This document shows, piece after piece, positions 53,867 to 62,404 of a DNA stretch of 64,000 nt. The position numbers were made by a program, and so were the translations under genes. The stretch comes from Bradyrhizobium sp. KBS0727 (lineage in GTDB: Bacteria; Pseudomonadota; Alphaproteobacteria; Rhizobiales; Xanthobacteraceae): positions 1,979,501-2,043,500 of the forward strand of contig NZ_CP042176.1 of the NCBI RefSeq assembly GCF_005937885.2, given 5' to 3'. The notes under the pieces are model-generated. The model ran no database searches. It was not told where the DNA came from and saw only the letters and a list, made by a program, of their open reading frames with translations. Every line of letters starts with the position of its first letter. Position 1 is the first letter of the stretch.

Positions 53867-54463
53867 ATGAGGATCGTCTTGTTGGGTCCACCTGGAGCGG
53901 GAAAGGGTACGCAGGCCACGCGCATTGTTGACGAGGTAAGGGTCCCGCATCTCTCGACCGGAGACATGCTGCGCGCCGCGGCACTCGCGGATACCGAATT
54001 TGGCAGGGAAGTCAGGCAGACGATGGCGAGCGGTCAGCTTGTGCCCGATCAGATCATCGTCGCGGCCGTCATGGAGCGGATTTCGCAGCCGGATGCCAGG
54101 CGCGGATTCGTGCTTGACGGGTTTCCCAGAACAATGTCGCAGGCAGTCACATTCGATGACCATCTCGATAGGCAGGGTATGATGCTCGACCATGTCATCG
54201 AACTGCGTGCGGACGAAGAGATCTTGCTGGATCGGATCATGGCCAGGGCACAACTGGCAAGGGAGACGGGAAGTGCAGCGCGCGCCGACGACAACCGCGA
54301 TACGCTGAAGGTGCGTCTCGATGCCTACAACGAGCTGACGGCGCCTCTCGTCGAGTACTATCGCGAGCGAAGTCTCCTTCGCAGTATCGACGGCTTGCAG
54401 GCGGTCGACGACGTGACGGCCGACCTGATCAAGGTGATCGGCGCGGGATCGTCAGTGGCATGA
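53867..54463 (+). CDS. adk: Adenylate kinase, short LID-less form
   Basis: 198 residues. P-loop LLGPPGAGKGTQ (residues 5-16), NMP-binding HLSTGDMLRAA, and RGFVLDGFPRTMSQA. The region between RIMARAQ and RDTLKVRLDAYNE is only ~20 residues, so the long LID domain of the standard enzyme is reduced. It converts AMP and ATP to ADP. Alphaproteobacteria usually have adk in the ribosomal protein operon; an extra short copy in a lipid cluster may recycle the AMP made by the acyl-CoA ligase. Confidence 0.88.
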   Translation: MRIVLLGPPGAGKGTQATRIVDEVRVPHLSTGDMLRAAALADTEFGREVRQTMASGQLVPDQIIVAAVMERISQPDARRGFVLDGFPRTMSQAVTFDDHLDRQGMMLDHVIELRADEEILLDRIMARAQLARETGSAARADDNRDTLKVRLDAYNELTAPLVEYYRERSLLRSIDGLQAVDDVTADLIKVIGAGSSVA

Positions 54464-54543
54464 TCGCTCGGGATTGAAAGCGTGTGCTGGTCCTGGCGCC
54501 TACGGCGATGCAATTGTTCTAAGGCAACAAAGGGAACGGTCCT

Positions 54544-55338
54544 ATGGCAACGAAGGAAAATGAGCGCCAATGTGCGCTGGTGACCGGCGCCTCCGGTGGT
54601 ATCGGCCTGGAGCTCGCGCGCGTCCTCGCAGCGCATCGGTTCGACCTCGTATTGCTTGCGCGCAGTCGGGACAAGCTGGAGCTCCTTGCGCGCGAGCTGA
54701 AAGCCGATCACGGTGCGAGGGTCACAGTTGTTCCTGCGGATCTGAGCGAACCGGGTGCGCCGCAGGCGGTATTCGACACCCTGAATGACGCGGGCATCCA
54801 GGTCGACCTTCTTGTGAACAACGCCGGTCTTTTGATCGAAGGCCGCTTCGGCGAACTCGACCTCGAGGATGAACTGCGCCTGTTGCAGGTCAACATCCTG
54901 GCCATGACGGCCCTTACCCGCCTCTTCCTTCCGCCGATGCTTGAAAGGAAACAAGGGAGAATTCTCAACGTCGCTTCGATTGCTGCGTTTGTGCCGGTCC
55001 CGAACCTTGCAGTCTACGCTGCGTCGAAGGCCTATGTGCTGTCCTTCGGAGAGGCGCTGTCGCAGGAATTGAGCGGCAGCAAGATTACCCTGACGACGTT
55101 GTGTCCGGGTGTGACCGAAACCGGAATGGTTCAGGGGACCAGCCTCGCGGGCATGCCGAGGATGATGATCATGGACGCAAAGTCGGTGGCGCAGGAGGGG
55201 TTTCGTGCCTGCATGGCGGGCAAACCGGTCCATGTTGCGGGAATTGCGAATGAGCTGGCTGTCCAATGGATCAAGTATCAGCCGAGCTGGCTGATGCGGG
55301 CGGTAGGCGGTTTTCTTGGCAAGGGCCGCGATGGGTGA
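54544..55338 (+). CDS. SDR-family oxidoreductase (DltE/YqjQ-like)
   Basis: 264 residues. Cofactor loop TGASGGIGLELARVL, basic LLARSRDKLELLARELK after strand 2 (NADP preference), NNAG in DLLVNNAGLLIEGR, Ser in ILNVASIAAF and YxxxK in AVYAASKAYV, ending with the CPGVTETGM word of the DltE-like group. These often reduce ketones or long-chain aldehydes. In this cluster reduction of a fatty aldehyde to the alcohol for wax ester synthesis is an attractive but untested idea. Confidence 0.9.
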   Translation: MATKENERQCALVTGASGGIGLELARVLAAHRFDLVLLARSRDKLELLARELKADHGARVTVVPADLSEPGAPQAVFDTLNDAGIQVDLLVNNAGLLIEGRFGELDLEDELRLLQVNILAMTALTRLFLPPMLERKQGRILNVASIAAFVPVPNLAVYAASKAYVLSFGEALSQELSGSKITLTTLCPGVTETGMVQGTSLAGMPRMMIMDAKSVAQEGFRACMAGKPVHVAGIANELAVQWIKYQPSWLMRAVGGFLGKGRDG

Positions 55339-55388
55339 GGCTACCGCTGACGAGCATCGGAGATGGGTCTGGCACAGGGAGCAGGGCA

Positions 55389-56168
55389 ATGAGCCGGGAT
55401 GATGATGAAGGGGTGAGTCCACCCTCGCTGGGCTTGTTGGCCGCCGAAGGGCGGGGATTGCTGGATATTCCGGCGCTGCTGGCTGCGGCGCCGCTGCTGG
55501 CGACCGCGCCACGGGGACAGCCGCATCCCGTGCTGGTTCTTCCCGGCCTGGGCGCCGACGATCGATCGACCATCGGCATTCGCAGCTTTCTCAAGCAACT
55601 CGGCCACGACGTTCATGGCTGGGGCCTTGGCCGCAATGTCCGTCCCCCGGACGCCGATCTTTCGGCGGTGGTCACACGGGTCACCGCGCTGAGCGAGGCA
55701 TCCGGTTCGGCAGTCAGCCTGGTGGGGTGGAGCCGCGGCGGAATCCTGGCCCGCGAAGTCGCGCGTCAAGTCCCCGATGCCATCCGCATGGTGATCACGC
55801 TGGGGAGTCCATTCGCGGCACCGGGCGCGAGCAACGTTCGCGCCATCTGGAAGCTCCTCACGGGCGAGCAATATCAGCCTCCGACCGACGAACGGGTAAG
55901 CCGGCTGGCGCAACCGATCCCGGTCCCGTCAACGTCGATCTATACCCGCGACGACGGTGTGGTCGCGTGGCGCGCGTGCCTCGAGCCCGAAGGCGACCAG
56001 CGCGAGAATGTAGAGGTCAAAACCACCCACATTGGGCTCGGCTTCCATGCCCCGGCGCTGTGGGTGATTGCAGATCGTCTCGCCCAGCCGGTGGGGACGT
56101 GGAAACCGTTTCGTCCGAGCCCGATGGTGGCGCTGTGGTTTCCGCGCCCAAGCGGGGCGCGGCGATAA
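55389..56168 (+). CDS. Alpha/beta hydrolase, lipase-like (paralogue of 46130)
   Basis: 259 residues from the ATG at 55389 with GGGAG upstream; an upstream open stretch overlaps the SDR. Triad: S115 in LVGWSRGGILA, Asp in YTRDDGVVAW and His in TTHIGLGFHAPAL; oxyanion zone HPVLVLPGLGADD. It aligns with the hydrolase at 46130 along its length, including FLKQLGHDVHGWGLG, so the two are paralogues at opposite ends of the lipid cluster. Likely esterase or lipase. Last gene before the hairpin at 56356. Confidence 0.86.
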   Translation: MSRDDDEGVSPPSLGLLAAEGRGLLDIPALLAAAPLLATAPRGQPHPVLVLPGLGADDRSTIGIRSFLKQLGHDVHGWGLGRNVRPPDADLSAVVTRVTALSEASGSAVSLVGWSRGGILAREVARQVPDAIRMVITLGSPFAAPGASNVRAIWKLLTGEQYQPPTDERVSRLAQPIPVPSTSIYTRDDGVVAWRACLEPEGDQRENVEVKTTHIGLGFHAPALWVIADRLAQPVGTWKPFRPSPMVALWFPRPSGARR

Positions 56169-56355
56169 ACAGGCTTCACGGTGTGAGGCGTTACTCCAGA
56201 GCGGGAGGATATAGCTCGGATTGTTGAATTCATCGCATTGTCATCCGAGGCCAGGCGAGGTCTTCGGTAAGAGAGGCGCCTGCCGGGAAGCGGTATTTGG
56301 TCGAATACCAATGCCGCCGAAGCACCGCGACGCCGGTCGGGCGGGTCATCGGCGG

Positions 56356-56376
56356 GTCATAGCCTTGGGCTATGAC
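56356..56376. terminator. Perfect hairpin between the lipid cluster and the sulfatase gene
   Basis: Inverted arms GTCATAGCC and GGCTATGAC around TTG: 9 perfect base pairs with a 3-nt loop, 188 nt after the hydrolase and 105 nt before the sulfatase. The following ATTTAATTTCTT is only moderately T-rich, so terminator or protein-binding palindrome are both possible. Confidence 0.45.
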
Positions 56377-56480
56377 GGTTCGCATTTAATTTCTTAACTG
56401 GCCTCCACGGCGATGTGTCATCGATCGTCTGGGCGCATGTTTGCGCGTCCGGCAAAAAAATGACCACGGGAGGCCCCGCC

Positions 56481-57923
56481 ATGACCCCTCAGAATCTTCT
56501 GATCCTGATGTCGGATGAGCACAACGCGACCATGCTGGGGTGCGCGGAACATCCGCTGGCGAAAACGCCCAACCTCGATGCGCTGGCGGTGCGCGGCACG
56601 CGCTTTGCGGACGCCTACACCACTTGTCCGATCTGCGTGCCGGCGCGCGCCAGCTTCGCGACCGGACGCTATATCCACGACATCGGATATTGGGACAACT
56701 CGATCGCCTATGACGGACGTGTCCCGAGTTGGGGACACCGGCTTCAGGAAGCCGGGGTACGCGTCGAATCGATCGGCAAGCTGCACTACCGCCGCGAGGA
56801 GGATCCCTGCGGATTCGACCGGCAGCACATCCCGATGCACATCACCGACGGCGTCGGGATGATTCAATTGTCGATCCGGAAGCAGTGGCCGGACTTTGTG
56901 CCGCCGGCGCGGAGACGGGCCGCGATCGCCGAAAGCGCCGGCCCCGGCGAGAGTGAATATACCAGCTACGACCGGCGCGTCGCCGACATCGCCGCGCAAT
57001 GGCTGCGCGATGCGGCGGGGGAGAAATCACCATGGGTTCTGTTCGTCAGCTTCGTGACGCCGCATTATCCGCTGGTCGCGCCGAAGGAATTTTTTGACCT
57101 CTATCCCGTCGATCAGATGCCCGACGCGAAGTTCGGACCGGGTTCGGGATACCAGCCTCATCCGTGGCTTGCGGATTTGCTGGCGGGCGGCGCGCCGAGC
57201 CAGCACGACCAGCGTAGAGCCTTTGCCGCCTATCTCGGGCTGGTCAGCTTCATGGATGCACAAATCGGCCAGGTTCTCGGCGCACTCGATAGCGCCGGGC
57301 TGCGGGATAACACGCGGATCATCTACACCTCGGACCATGGCGAAAATGCCGGCGCGCGAGGATTTTGGGGCAAATCGAACCATTATCAGGAAGCCGTCGC
57401 AGTGCCGATGATAATCGCCGGACCGGGAGTGCCCACCGGCAAGCTTTGCGCCACGCCAGCTTCGTTGGCGGACGTTTATCCCTCGGTGCTCGATTGCGTC
57501 GGACTATCAGCCGATGGCGATGGCGTCCCCGGCCGGTCGCTGTTCGATCTCGCGAACGGGCCCGACGATCGCGAGCGGATCGCGTTCAGCGAATATCATG
57601 CCGCGGGTTCGCCATCGGCGTCCTACATGCTCCGCAAGGGACGTTTCAAATTCATCTATTATGTGCGGTTCGCGCCGGAACTGTTCGATCTCGAAGCAGA
57701 TCCCGAGGAGGCAAACAACCTAGCGGTGCGCCCGGAATACGCGAGCACCCTGCGAGCGCTGGAAGCACTAATGCGTGGGATCGTCGATCCCGAGGAAGAA
57801 GATCGACGCGCCAACGAGGCGCAGCGTCAACTGATCGAAAGCCGGGGTGGCCCCGATGCTGTGATGGCGAATTTGCCAACAAAGAAGCTCTACACGCCGG
57901 TCCCGCCGGGATTGATTTCCTGA
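56481..57923 (+). CDS. Sulfatase, type I (formylglycine-dependent)
   Basis: 480 residues from the ATG at 56481 with GGGAGG at 56468-56473. Metal site starts LLILMSDEHNATMLG; the formylglycine motif is C52 in ICVPARASFATGR (C-x-P-x-R); later YTSDHGENAG supplies the second metal pair. No signal peptide, so it acts in the cytoplasm, as choline sulfatases do. It releases sulfate from a sulfate ester; the family also includes phosphonate hydrolases. Overlaps the MFS gene by one base (TGATG), so uptake and hydrolysis are coupled. Confidence 0.92.
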   Translation: MTPQNLLILMSDEHNATMLGCAEHPLAKTPNLDALAVRGTRFADAYTTCPICVPARASFATGRYIHDIGYWDNSIAYDGRVPSWGHRLQEAGVRVESIGKLHYRREEDPCGFDRQHIPMHITDGVGMIQLSIRKQWPDFVPPARRRAAIAESAGPGESEYTSYDRRVADIAAQWLRDAAGEKSPWVLFVSFVTPHYPLVAPKEFFDLYPVDQMPDAKFGPGSGYQPHPWLADLLAGGAPSQHDQRRAFAAYLGLVSFMDAQIGQVLGALDSAGLRDNTRIIYTSDHGENAGARGFWGKSNHYQEAVAVPMIIAGPGVPTGKLCATPASLADVYPSVLDCVGLSADGDGVPGRSLFDLANGPDDRERIAFSEYHAAGSPSASYMLRKGRFKFIYYVRFAPELFDLEADPEEANNLAVRPEYASTLRALEALMRGIVDPEEEDRRANEAQRQLIESRGGPDAVMANLPTKKLYTPVPPGLIS

Positions 57924-59251
57924 TGTCGACTGAGGGCAGTGCGATGGCACAGGCTACCCCGTCCGTCGACGTCGATCAGGCGGGTGATCTGAATAGCGTC
58001 GTCGCACCGACGGCGCTGGTTCAGAACCGCTGGGTCCGCATCCTCGGTGTGGCTTTCGTGATGTACGTGCTGGCGCATGTCGACCGCGTCAACCTGTCGA
58101 TGGCGGCGCCTTTCGTCCGTGAAGATCTCAATTTGACGCCGTCCGCACTCGGTTTTTCCACCGGGCTGTTTTTCTGGGGTTACATCATCCTGCAGATTCC
58201 GGCCGGCCGGCTGGCCTCGGTATGGAGCCCGAAGCGCGTGCTGTTGTGCCAGTTGCTGATGTGGAGTTTGGCTTCGCTGAGCACCGCTTTCGTCCATACG
58301 CCGCTCGAACTCGGCATCAACCGTTTTGCGTTGGGCCTGGCCGAGGGCGGTGTGCTTACCTGCACGCTGGTGCTGATCCGTAACTGGTTCACTCGCGCCG
58401 AGCGCGCCCGTGCCAATGCGCTGTTCCTGCTCAGCCTGCCGATTGGCCCGATGATCGCAGGCCCGATTTCGGGGCTGATCCTGTCCTATGCGAACTGGCG
58501 CTGGATGTTCGTCGTCGAGGCGATCCCCGGCTTCCTCTGGGCCATCGTCTGGTGGTGGGCGATCGACGACCGCCCGCAGGATGCCCGCTGGTTCCCCGAG
58601 GCGCAACGCGCCGATCTCATCAGACAACTGGCGGCCGAAGACCAGGCGACGCCGCAGATATCAGGCCATTGGCTCTCGACACTCTGGCATCCGAGCGTGT
58701 TGCTGCTCGCGCTCTATAACTTCTTTGCGCTGATGGCGGAGTGGGGCGTCAATTTCTGGCTCCCGACCGTGTTGAAGGAGACCGGCCTCTCGATCGGAAT
58801 CGTCGGCCTTCTCTCGGCGTTACCGTCCGCGCTCGGTATCGCGCTGATGATCGCGGTCGCCTACAACTCCGACCGCACGCGCGAACGCAAATGGCACATG
58901 ATAGCGGCCACGGCGCTCTCGGGCCTGCCGTTGCTGCTCGTCCCGGGCGCCGCTGGCAGCACGCTGACGATGGTTCTTTGCCTGTCGATCGCGATCGGCG
59001 CTTTTCTTGGACGCTTCGGCCCGTTCTGGACCTTGCCCGGCGAGGTGCTGCCGCCAAGCGTGGTGGGGGTGGGTATCGGACTGATCAACGGCGCCGGCAA
59101 TCTGGGAGGTACGGTCGGGCCATACTTCTTCGGGGTCGTCAAGACGGAGACCGGCAGCTTCTCCATGGCGCTGACGGTGGCTGGCGTTTCGCTGATCCTG
59201 AGCGCGCTGATCGCGGTGCCGATTCGAACGAAGCGATCCGCTGCGGCCTAG
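57923..59251 (+). CDS. MFS transporter, anion:cation symporter type
   Basis: 442 residues from the ATG at 57923, which overlaps the sulfatase stop; a second ATG 21 nt later is possible. About twelve membrane segments with VMYVLAHVDRVNLSMAAPFV, GYIILQIPAGRLASVWSPKR and NWRWMFVVEAIPGFLWAIVWW. ACS-type organic anion carrier, probably importing the sulfate ester or sulfonated compound used by the sulfatase. Followed by a LysR gene. Confidence 0.9.
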   Translation: MSTEGSAMAQATPSVDVDQAGDLNSVVAPTALVQNRWVRILGVAFVMYVLAHVDRVNLSMAAPFVREDLNLTPSALGFSTGLFFWGYIILQIPAGRLASVWSPKRVLLCQLLMWSLASLSTAFVHTPLELGINRFALGLAEGGVLTCTLVLIRNWFTRAERARANALFLLSLPIGPMIAGPISGLILSYANWRWMFVVEAIPGFLWAIVWWWAIDDRPQDARWFPEAQRADLIRQLAAEDQATPQISGHWLSTLWHPSVLLLALYNFFALMAEWGVNFWLPTVLKETGLSIGIVGLLSALPSALGIALMIAVAYNSDRTRERKWHMIAATALSGLPLLLVPGAAGSTLTMVLCLSIAIGAFLGRFGPFWTLPGEVLPPSVVGVGIGLINGAGNLGGTVGPYFFGVVKTETGSFSMALTVAGVSLILSALIAVPIRTKRSAAA

Positions 59252-59293
59252 TCGTAACTCGTTATGTGATGCAGGGTCTGTTAGGGTGGCCGC

Positions 59294-60193
59294 ATGGAAT
59301 TGCGTCACCTTGAACAGATCGTCGCCATCTGCCGTGAGGGCAGCTTTAGCGGGGCCGCGAAGATGCTCGGCATCTCCCAACCTACCTTGAGCAAGAGCAT
59401 CGGCCGCCTGGAGGCCAGGATCGGTGTCAAATTGTTCGAGCGCAGCAATGCCAATGCCCGCGCCACGATCTACGGCCAGTTTGTGGCCGACCACGCTTCG
59501 GCGCTGTTGCAATCGGTGACGGCGCTCGGCCATGAGCTCGAGCAAATGGCGCGCGGCGAGGCTGGGTTGCTGCGGATCGCTGTCGGCCCCGCGACACGCC
59601 TGCATCCGCTGCCGCAGATCATTCCAAAGATAGCACAGGCGTTTCCACAGTTGCGGATCGTCACGCGATACGCCGGACCGAACCTGATGATGCGGGCCCT
59701 GCGAGCCGGAAAATTCGATCTCGTGTTCTGCAATCGCGAGATCGCGACCACGCAGGACGACCTGATCCGGGTCAAGATATTCGAGGACAGATACATCGTC
59801 GTCGCGCGTCCGGACCATCCGGCGTTGCGAGCCGCTCCGCTGTCGGCGTCCGAGTTTATGCGCCTGCGGCTGGCGAGCGCCGGCATCACGCCGGACTTCC
59901 GGATCTGGCTTGGGGGCGTAAGCGATCAACAGACGCGGCATCTCGAGGCCTTTCTGTCTGACGACTACGATCTCGTCAGGGGCATGGCCCTCGAATCCGA
60001 ACTCGTTGCGCGAGGCCCCCGGTTTGTATTCAAGGCCGAGCTGGAGCGGGGCGAACTGGTCGAACTCGCGCTGGACTCCGATTTCCAGTACGAGTGCTGG
60101 ATGCTGACGACCAACGCGCTGTGGCGCTCGCCGATCGTGAAGGCCGTTGCGGGATTTGCGAAGGAGAGGCTGGATGTGTATCAGCGGAAATGA
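59294..60193 (+). CDS. LysR-family transcriptional regulator
   Basis: 299 residues. N-terminal helix-turn-helix MELRHLEQIVAICREGSFSG, MLGISQPTLSKSIGRLEARI and LFERSNANARATIYGQFV; the C-terminal substrate domain starts LLRIAVGPATRLHPLPQIIP. Encoded 42 nt after the MFS gene on the same strand, so it may be cotranscribed with the sulfatase operon and control it. Note the NANAR wing in place of the usual GR/RG words. Confidence 0.9.
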   Translation: MELRHLEQIVAICREGSFSGAAKMLGISQPTLSKSIGRLEARIGVKLFERSNANARATIYGQFVADHASALLQSVTALGHELEQMARGEAGLLRIAVGPATRLHPLPQIIPKIAQAFPQLRIVTRYAGPNLMMRALRAGKFDLVFCNREIATTQDDLIRVKIFEDRYIVVARPDHPALRAAPLSASEFMRLRLASAGITPDFRIWLGGVSDQQTRHLEAFLSDDYDLVRGMALESELVARGPRFVFKAELERGELVELALDSDFQYECWMLTTNALWRSPIVKAVAGFAKERLDVYQRK

Positions 60194-60337
60194 CCGCAAT
60201 TGGCGGATATTGTTGCAAGAGTCGAAAATCGAGGCGTTTCGGATTCCGTAGGTGTCTTTGCCTGCACCAGATACACTGACCGTCCCGGGGCGCGGGGTTG
60301 AGCGATAAAGGCCAGTATGCTCGTACGACCAGTTTCG

Positions 60338-61183
60338 TCAGGGCTGAGGTCCCATCAAGCGCCGACCGTGTTCTGCACAGTAGACGTGGTGATGGAGATT
60401 GGCGATCCATTGGCGTCCGGAGGCTGTCAGGTTCAGATATTTGACGCCCTCGTCGAGGTGCTTGGAAACGCTGTTCCAATAGAACCCCGGATACTTGTCG
60501 ATCAGGTCGGCCGGTGACGAATACCCGAGCTGCCGATTCATGCCGATCTCTTCGAATTCGCAATAGAGCGCGTTGGCTTTGCGCGAGTACATGGGGTCAC
60601 CAAGTTGCCCAATGAGATCAGCCGCCTGCACCAGCCGCGGCTCCAGGTCGTCTTCCGTCGTGCCTCGATCGAGCTGGCAGGGAAAGCGCGTAGACTCGAT
60701 CGCCTTGGCTACGCGTTCGGCGTCGATGACCGGTGAGCTTCCGAGCCGTTCAAAGGCGAATAGCTTCGAACGATCGACGTGGTAGGGGGTGAGCGCCGCG
60801 TCCGATGCGCCACGGGTGAGAGTGATCCGTTTTCCGCTTCGATCCACGACGAATTCGGTCTCCGAGTCGCCGCTCAGGATGCCGCGCACATAGCCGATGT
60901 CGTGCAGCAGGCAGGCGATGATGAGATGACTGTAGTCGGCAGGCTCGATGCGGCGGGACAGCGCCAGGCCGTGGAGAATATCGCGTCCCACCATCGTGAC
61001 CAGCATGGTGTGCTCGAAATTGTGGTAGAGCGCATCGCTCCTTCCGAGACATTCGATCGTGCTTCGCGCCAGGGCGCCGAGGCGTTCAGCATGATCGTCA
61101 TGGGCTCGGCCGAAGATCTGGCGGAAATCCCTAGCCAAAAACTGACCAAGTTTCTTGGCAGCCGATGCCGTAATCGGTTTCAT
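60338..61183 (-). CDS. HD-domain metal-dependent phosphohydrolase
   Basis: 281 residues from the ATG at 61183. The HD signature is complete: YHNFEHTMLVTMVGRDIL (first His), LIIACLLHDIGYVRG (HD) and the later DRSKLFAFERLG and QAADLIGQLGD (final Asp). Such proteins cleave phosphate from nucleotides or cyclic dinucleotides using two metals. No GYP motif is present, so c-di-GMP specificity is not indicated. Cytoplasmic; convergent with the LysR gene. Confidence 0.87.
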   Translation of the reverse strand: MKPITASAAKKLGQFLARDFRQIFGRAHDDHAERLGALARSTIECLGRSDALYHNFEHTMLVTMVGRDILHGLALSRRIEPADYSHLIIACLLHDIGYVRGILSGDSETEFVVDRSGKRITLTRGASDAALTPYHVDRSKLFAFERLGSSPVIDAERVAKAIESTRFPCQLDRGTTEDDLEPRLVQAADLIGQLGDPMYSRKANALYCEFEEIGMNRQLGYSSPADLIDKYPGFYWNSVSKHLDEGVKYLNLTASGRQWIANLHHHVYCAEHGRRLMGPQP

Positions 61184-61294
61184 GCATGACTCCAACCGTT
61201 GACAGGTCGGCGCATACGCGCTCCCTTTGCTTCGAATGGGCAGGGAAGCAGGTCGTTGAGAAAGTCGGCCCCGTAAGGTCGACCAATTTAGAAT

Positions 61295-61498
61295 TCAATC
61301 GTACACCCTGTCTACATCGCAAACCATGAGGGCTGTTTCTGCCAGGCTGACAATATCCACGCGCAGATCGGTGGTGGTTCCCTGACCCAAAATGCCCTGC
61401 ACTGTCAGCTCTGCCCTCAAAGCTTCGATCATGCGTCTGAGGCGCTGATGATGCATGGTTCTGTTATTACTACCGCCGTTGAACATAGTACGTCGCAT
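61295..61498 (-). CDS. Small hypothetical protein, possible
   Basis: 67 residues from the ATG at 61498, which has GAAGGG at a good spacing. The second half, RLRRMIEALRAELTVQGILG then DLRVDIVSLAETALMVCDVD, looks like an ordinary folded protein with mixed helices, unlike shadow frames nearby. No family recognised. It is the first plausible minus-strand gene downstream of operator copy 7, 395 nt away. Confidence 0.35.
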   Translation of the reverse strand: MRRTMFNGGSNNRTMHHQRLRRMIEALRAELTVQGILGQGTTTDLRVDIVSLAETALMVCDVDRVYD

Positions 61499-61892
61499 GC
61501 CCTTCATTTGGCTGATTAAAGACATCAAGCTCTTGGTTATGGCCATCATCAATCGCACGATCATCGGCTTGCGTGGAGCCCCTGCGTGTCGGACGGATTT
61601 TCCAAGTTTCAAGTTCGAAGATGAGTTGGCTGGTGAGGAAGATGCTTGAGAGAAATTGTGTCGGACTTCTTCCGCAAGTGCAGAAAATTGGACTGGTGGG
61701 GCGTCGACTCAATCTCTCGCAAAGCCCGCTTTTTCATGCTGCTCTCCAAAATCGGAACGGCCGTTTTACAGCCAGAGGTACTGTCGTTCGTGCCGAGCGC
61801 ATGAACCCGTGTTGCTATTGCCCTTGTACGCAGATGGCCGTCTAAGCACTTATTCTCCTTGCAGAATCCTCCCGTTTGCCAGGAGACGCGAC

Positions 61893-61931
61893 AAGGTGCG
61901 ATCAGACCGGATCAATAGTGAATTTCGGACA
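61893..61931 (-). promoter_or_regulatory. 39-bp AraC-type operator, copy 7 (isolated)
   Basis: Minus strand: TGTCCGAAATTCACTATT at the distal end, GTCTGATCGCACCTT at the proximal end, with the standard spacing. At the expected -10 position there is only GGAGGA, so the promoter part looks decayed. No clear target within 390 nt. Confidence 0.65.
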
Positions 61932-62404
61932 GTGCTTATCCCACCGTTGTCGCATCGAAGGATGCTGAACCTTCGGGCGCGTTGACGACGTCGGCGTGTT
62001 GCGGTCGTCGAGATGCGCCTTATAAGCAGCGCGTGCCCGCCAGCCTGATCTTCAGCATCGCTGATAGCTTCGAAGATCCGCGATATCGCGCGCGGGCCAA
62101 CATCCGCATGACGGAATTGCGTTGCCGAGATCCCCATTGCCGGAGTTGTGCCGAGGTTGTCTGGGACGCCCGGAGAGATTCGCTGGCTCGGCGAGGGCCT
62201 GGGACACTGGTCGGGAGCGGGCCGGCGGCGCCATGCCAAGGCGCGGTGGAACGGCGTTCAGCCCGGCAACCCGGCCCGGATCGGAAAAAAGACCCTTGAA
62301 GGGCGAAAACGCCAGTGCTATTATTCGAACGGTCAGTCGGATTATTTTAGCCGCAACTCAGGTCTCCGAGAAGAGAGCCCGGGACAGCCATGGGAGATGC
62401 AGCG

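Larger units (their letters stand above)
61199..62404. other. 1.2-kb stretch of low coding density
   Basis: Contains one possible minus-strand small gene (61295-61498), two short overlapping plus-strand frames (61500-61649 and 61646-61804, the second reading REIVSDFFRKCRKLDWW...), and operator copy 7 at 61893. Composition is more AT-rich than neighbours around 61450-61700. It may be the scar of an insertion or deletion. No transposase is recognised. Confidence 0.5.

Noticed and set aside
58820..60199. 459-codon minus-strand frame opposite the MFS and LysR genes
   Set aside because: It crosses two real genes in antisense and has Gln/Arg/Asp-rich shadow composition.
62348..62386. Possible operator copy upstream of the Rieske gene (CCCGGGACA)
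   Set aside because: Spacing allows it, but neither the AAGGTGCG half nor the core is present.
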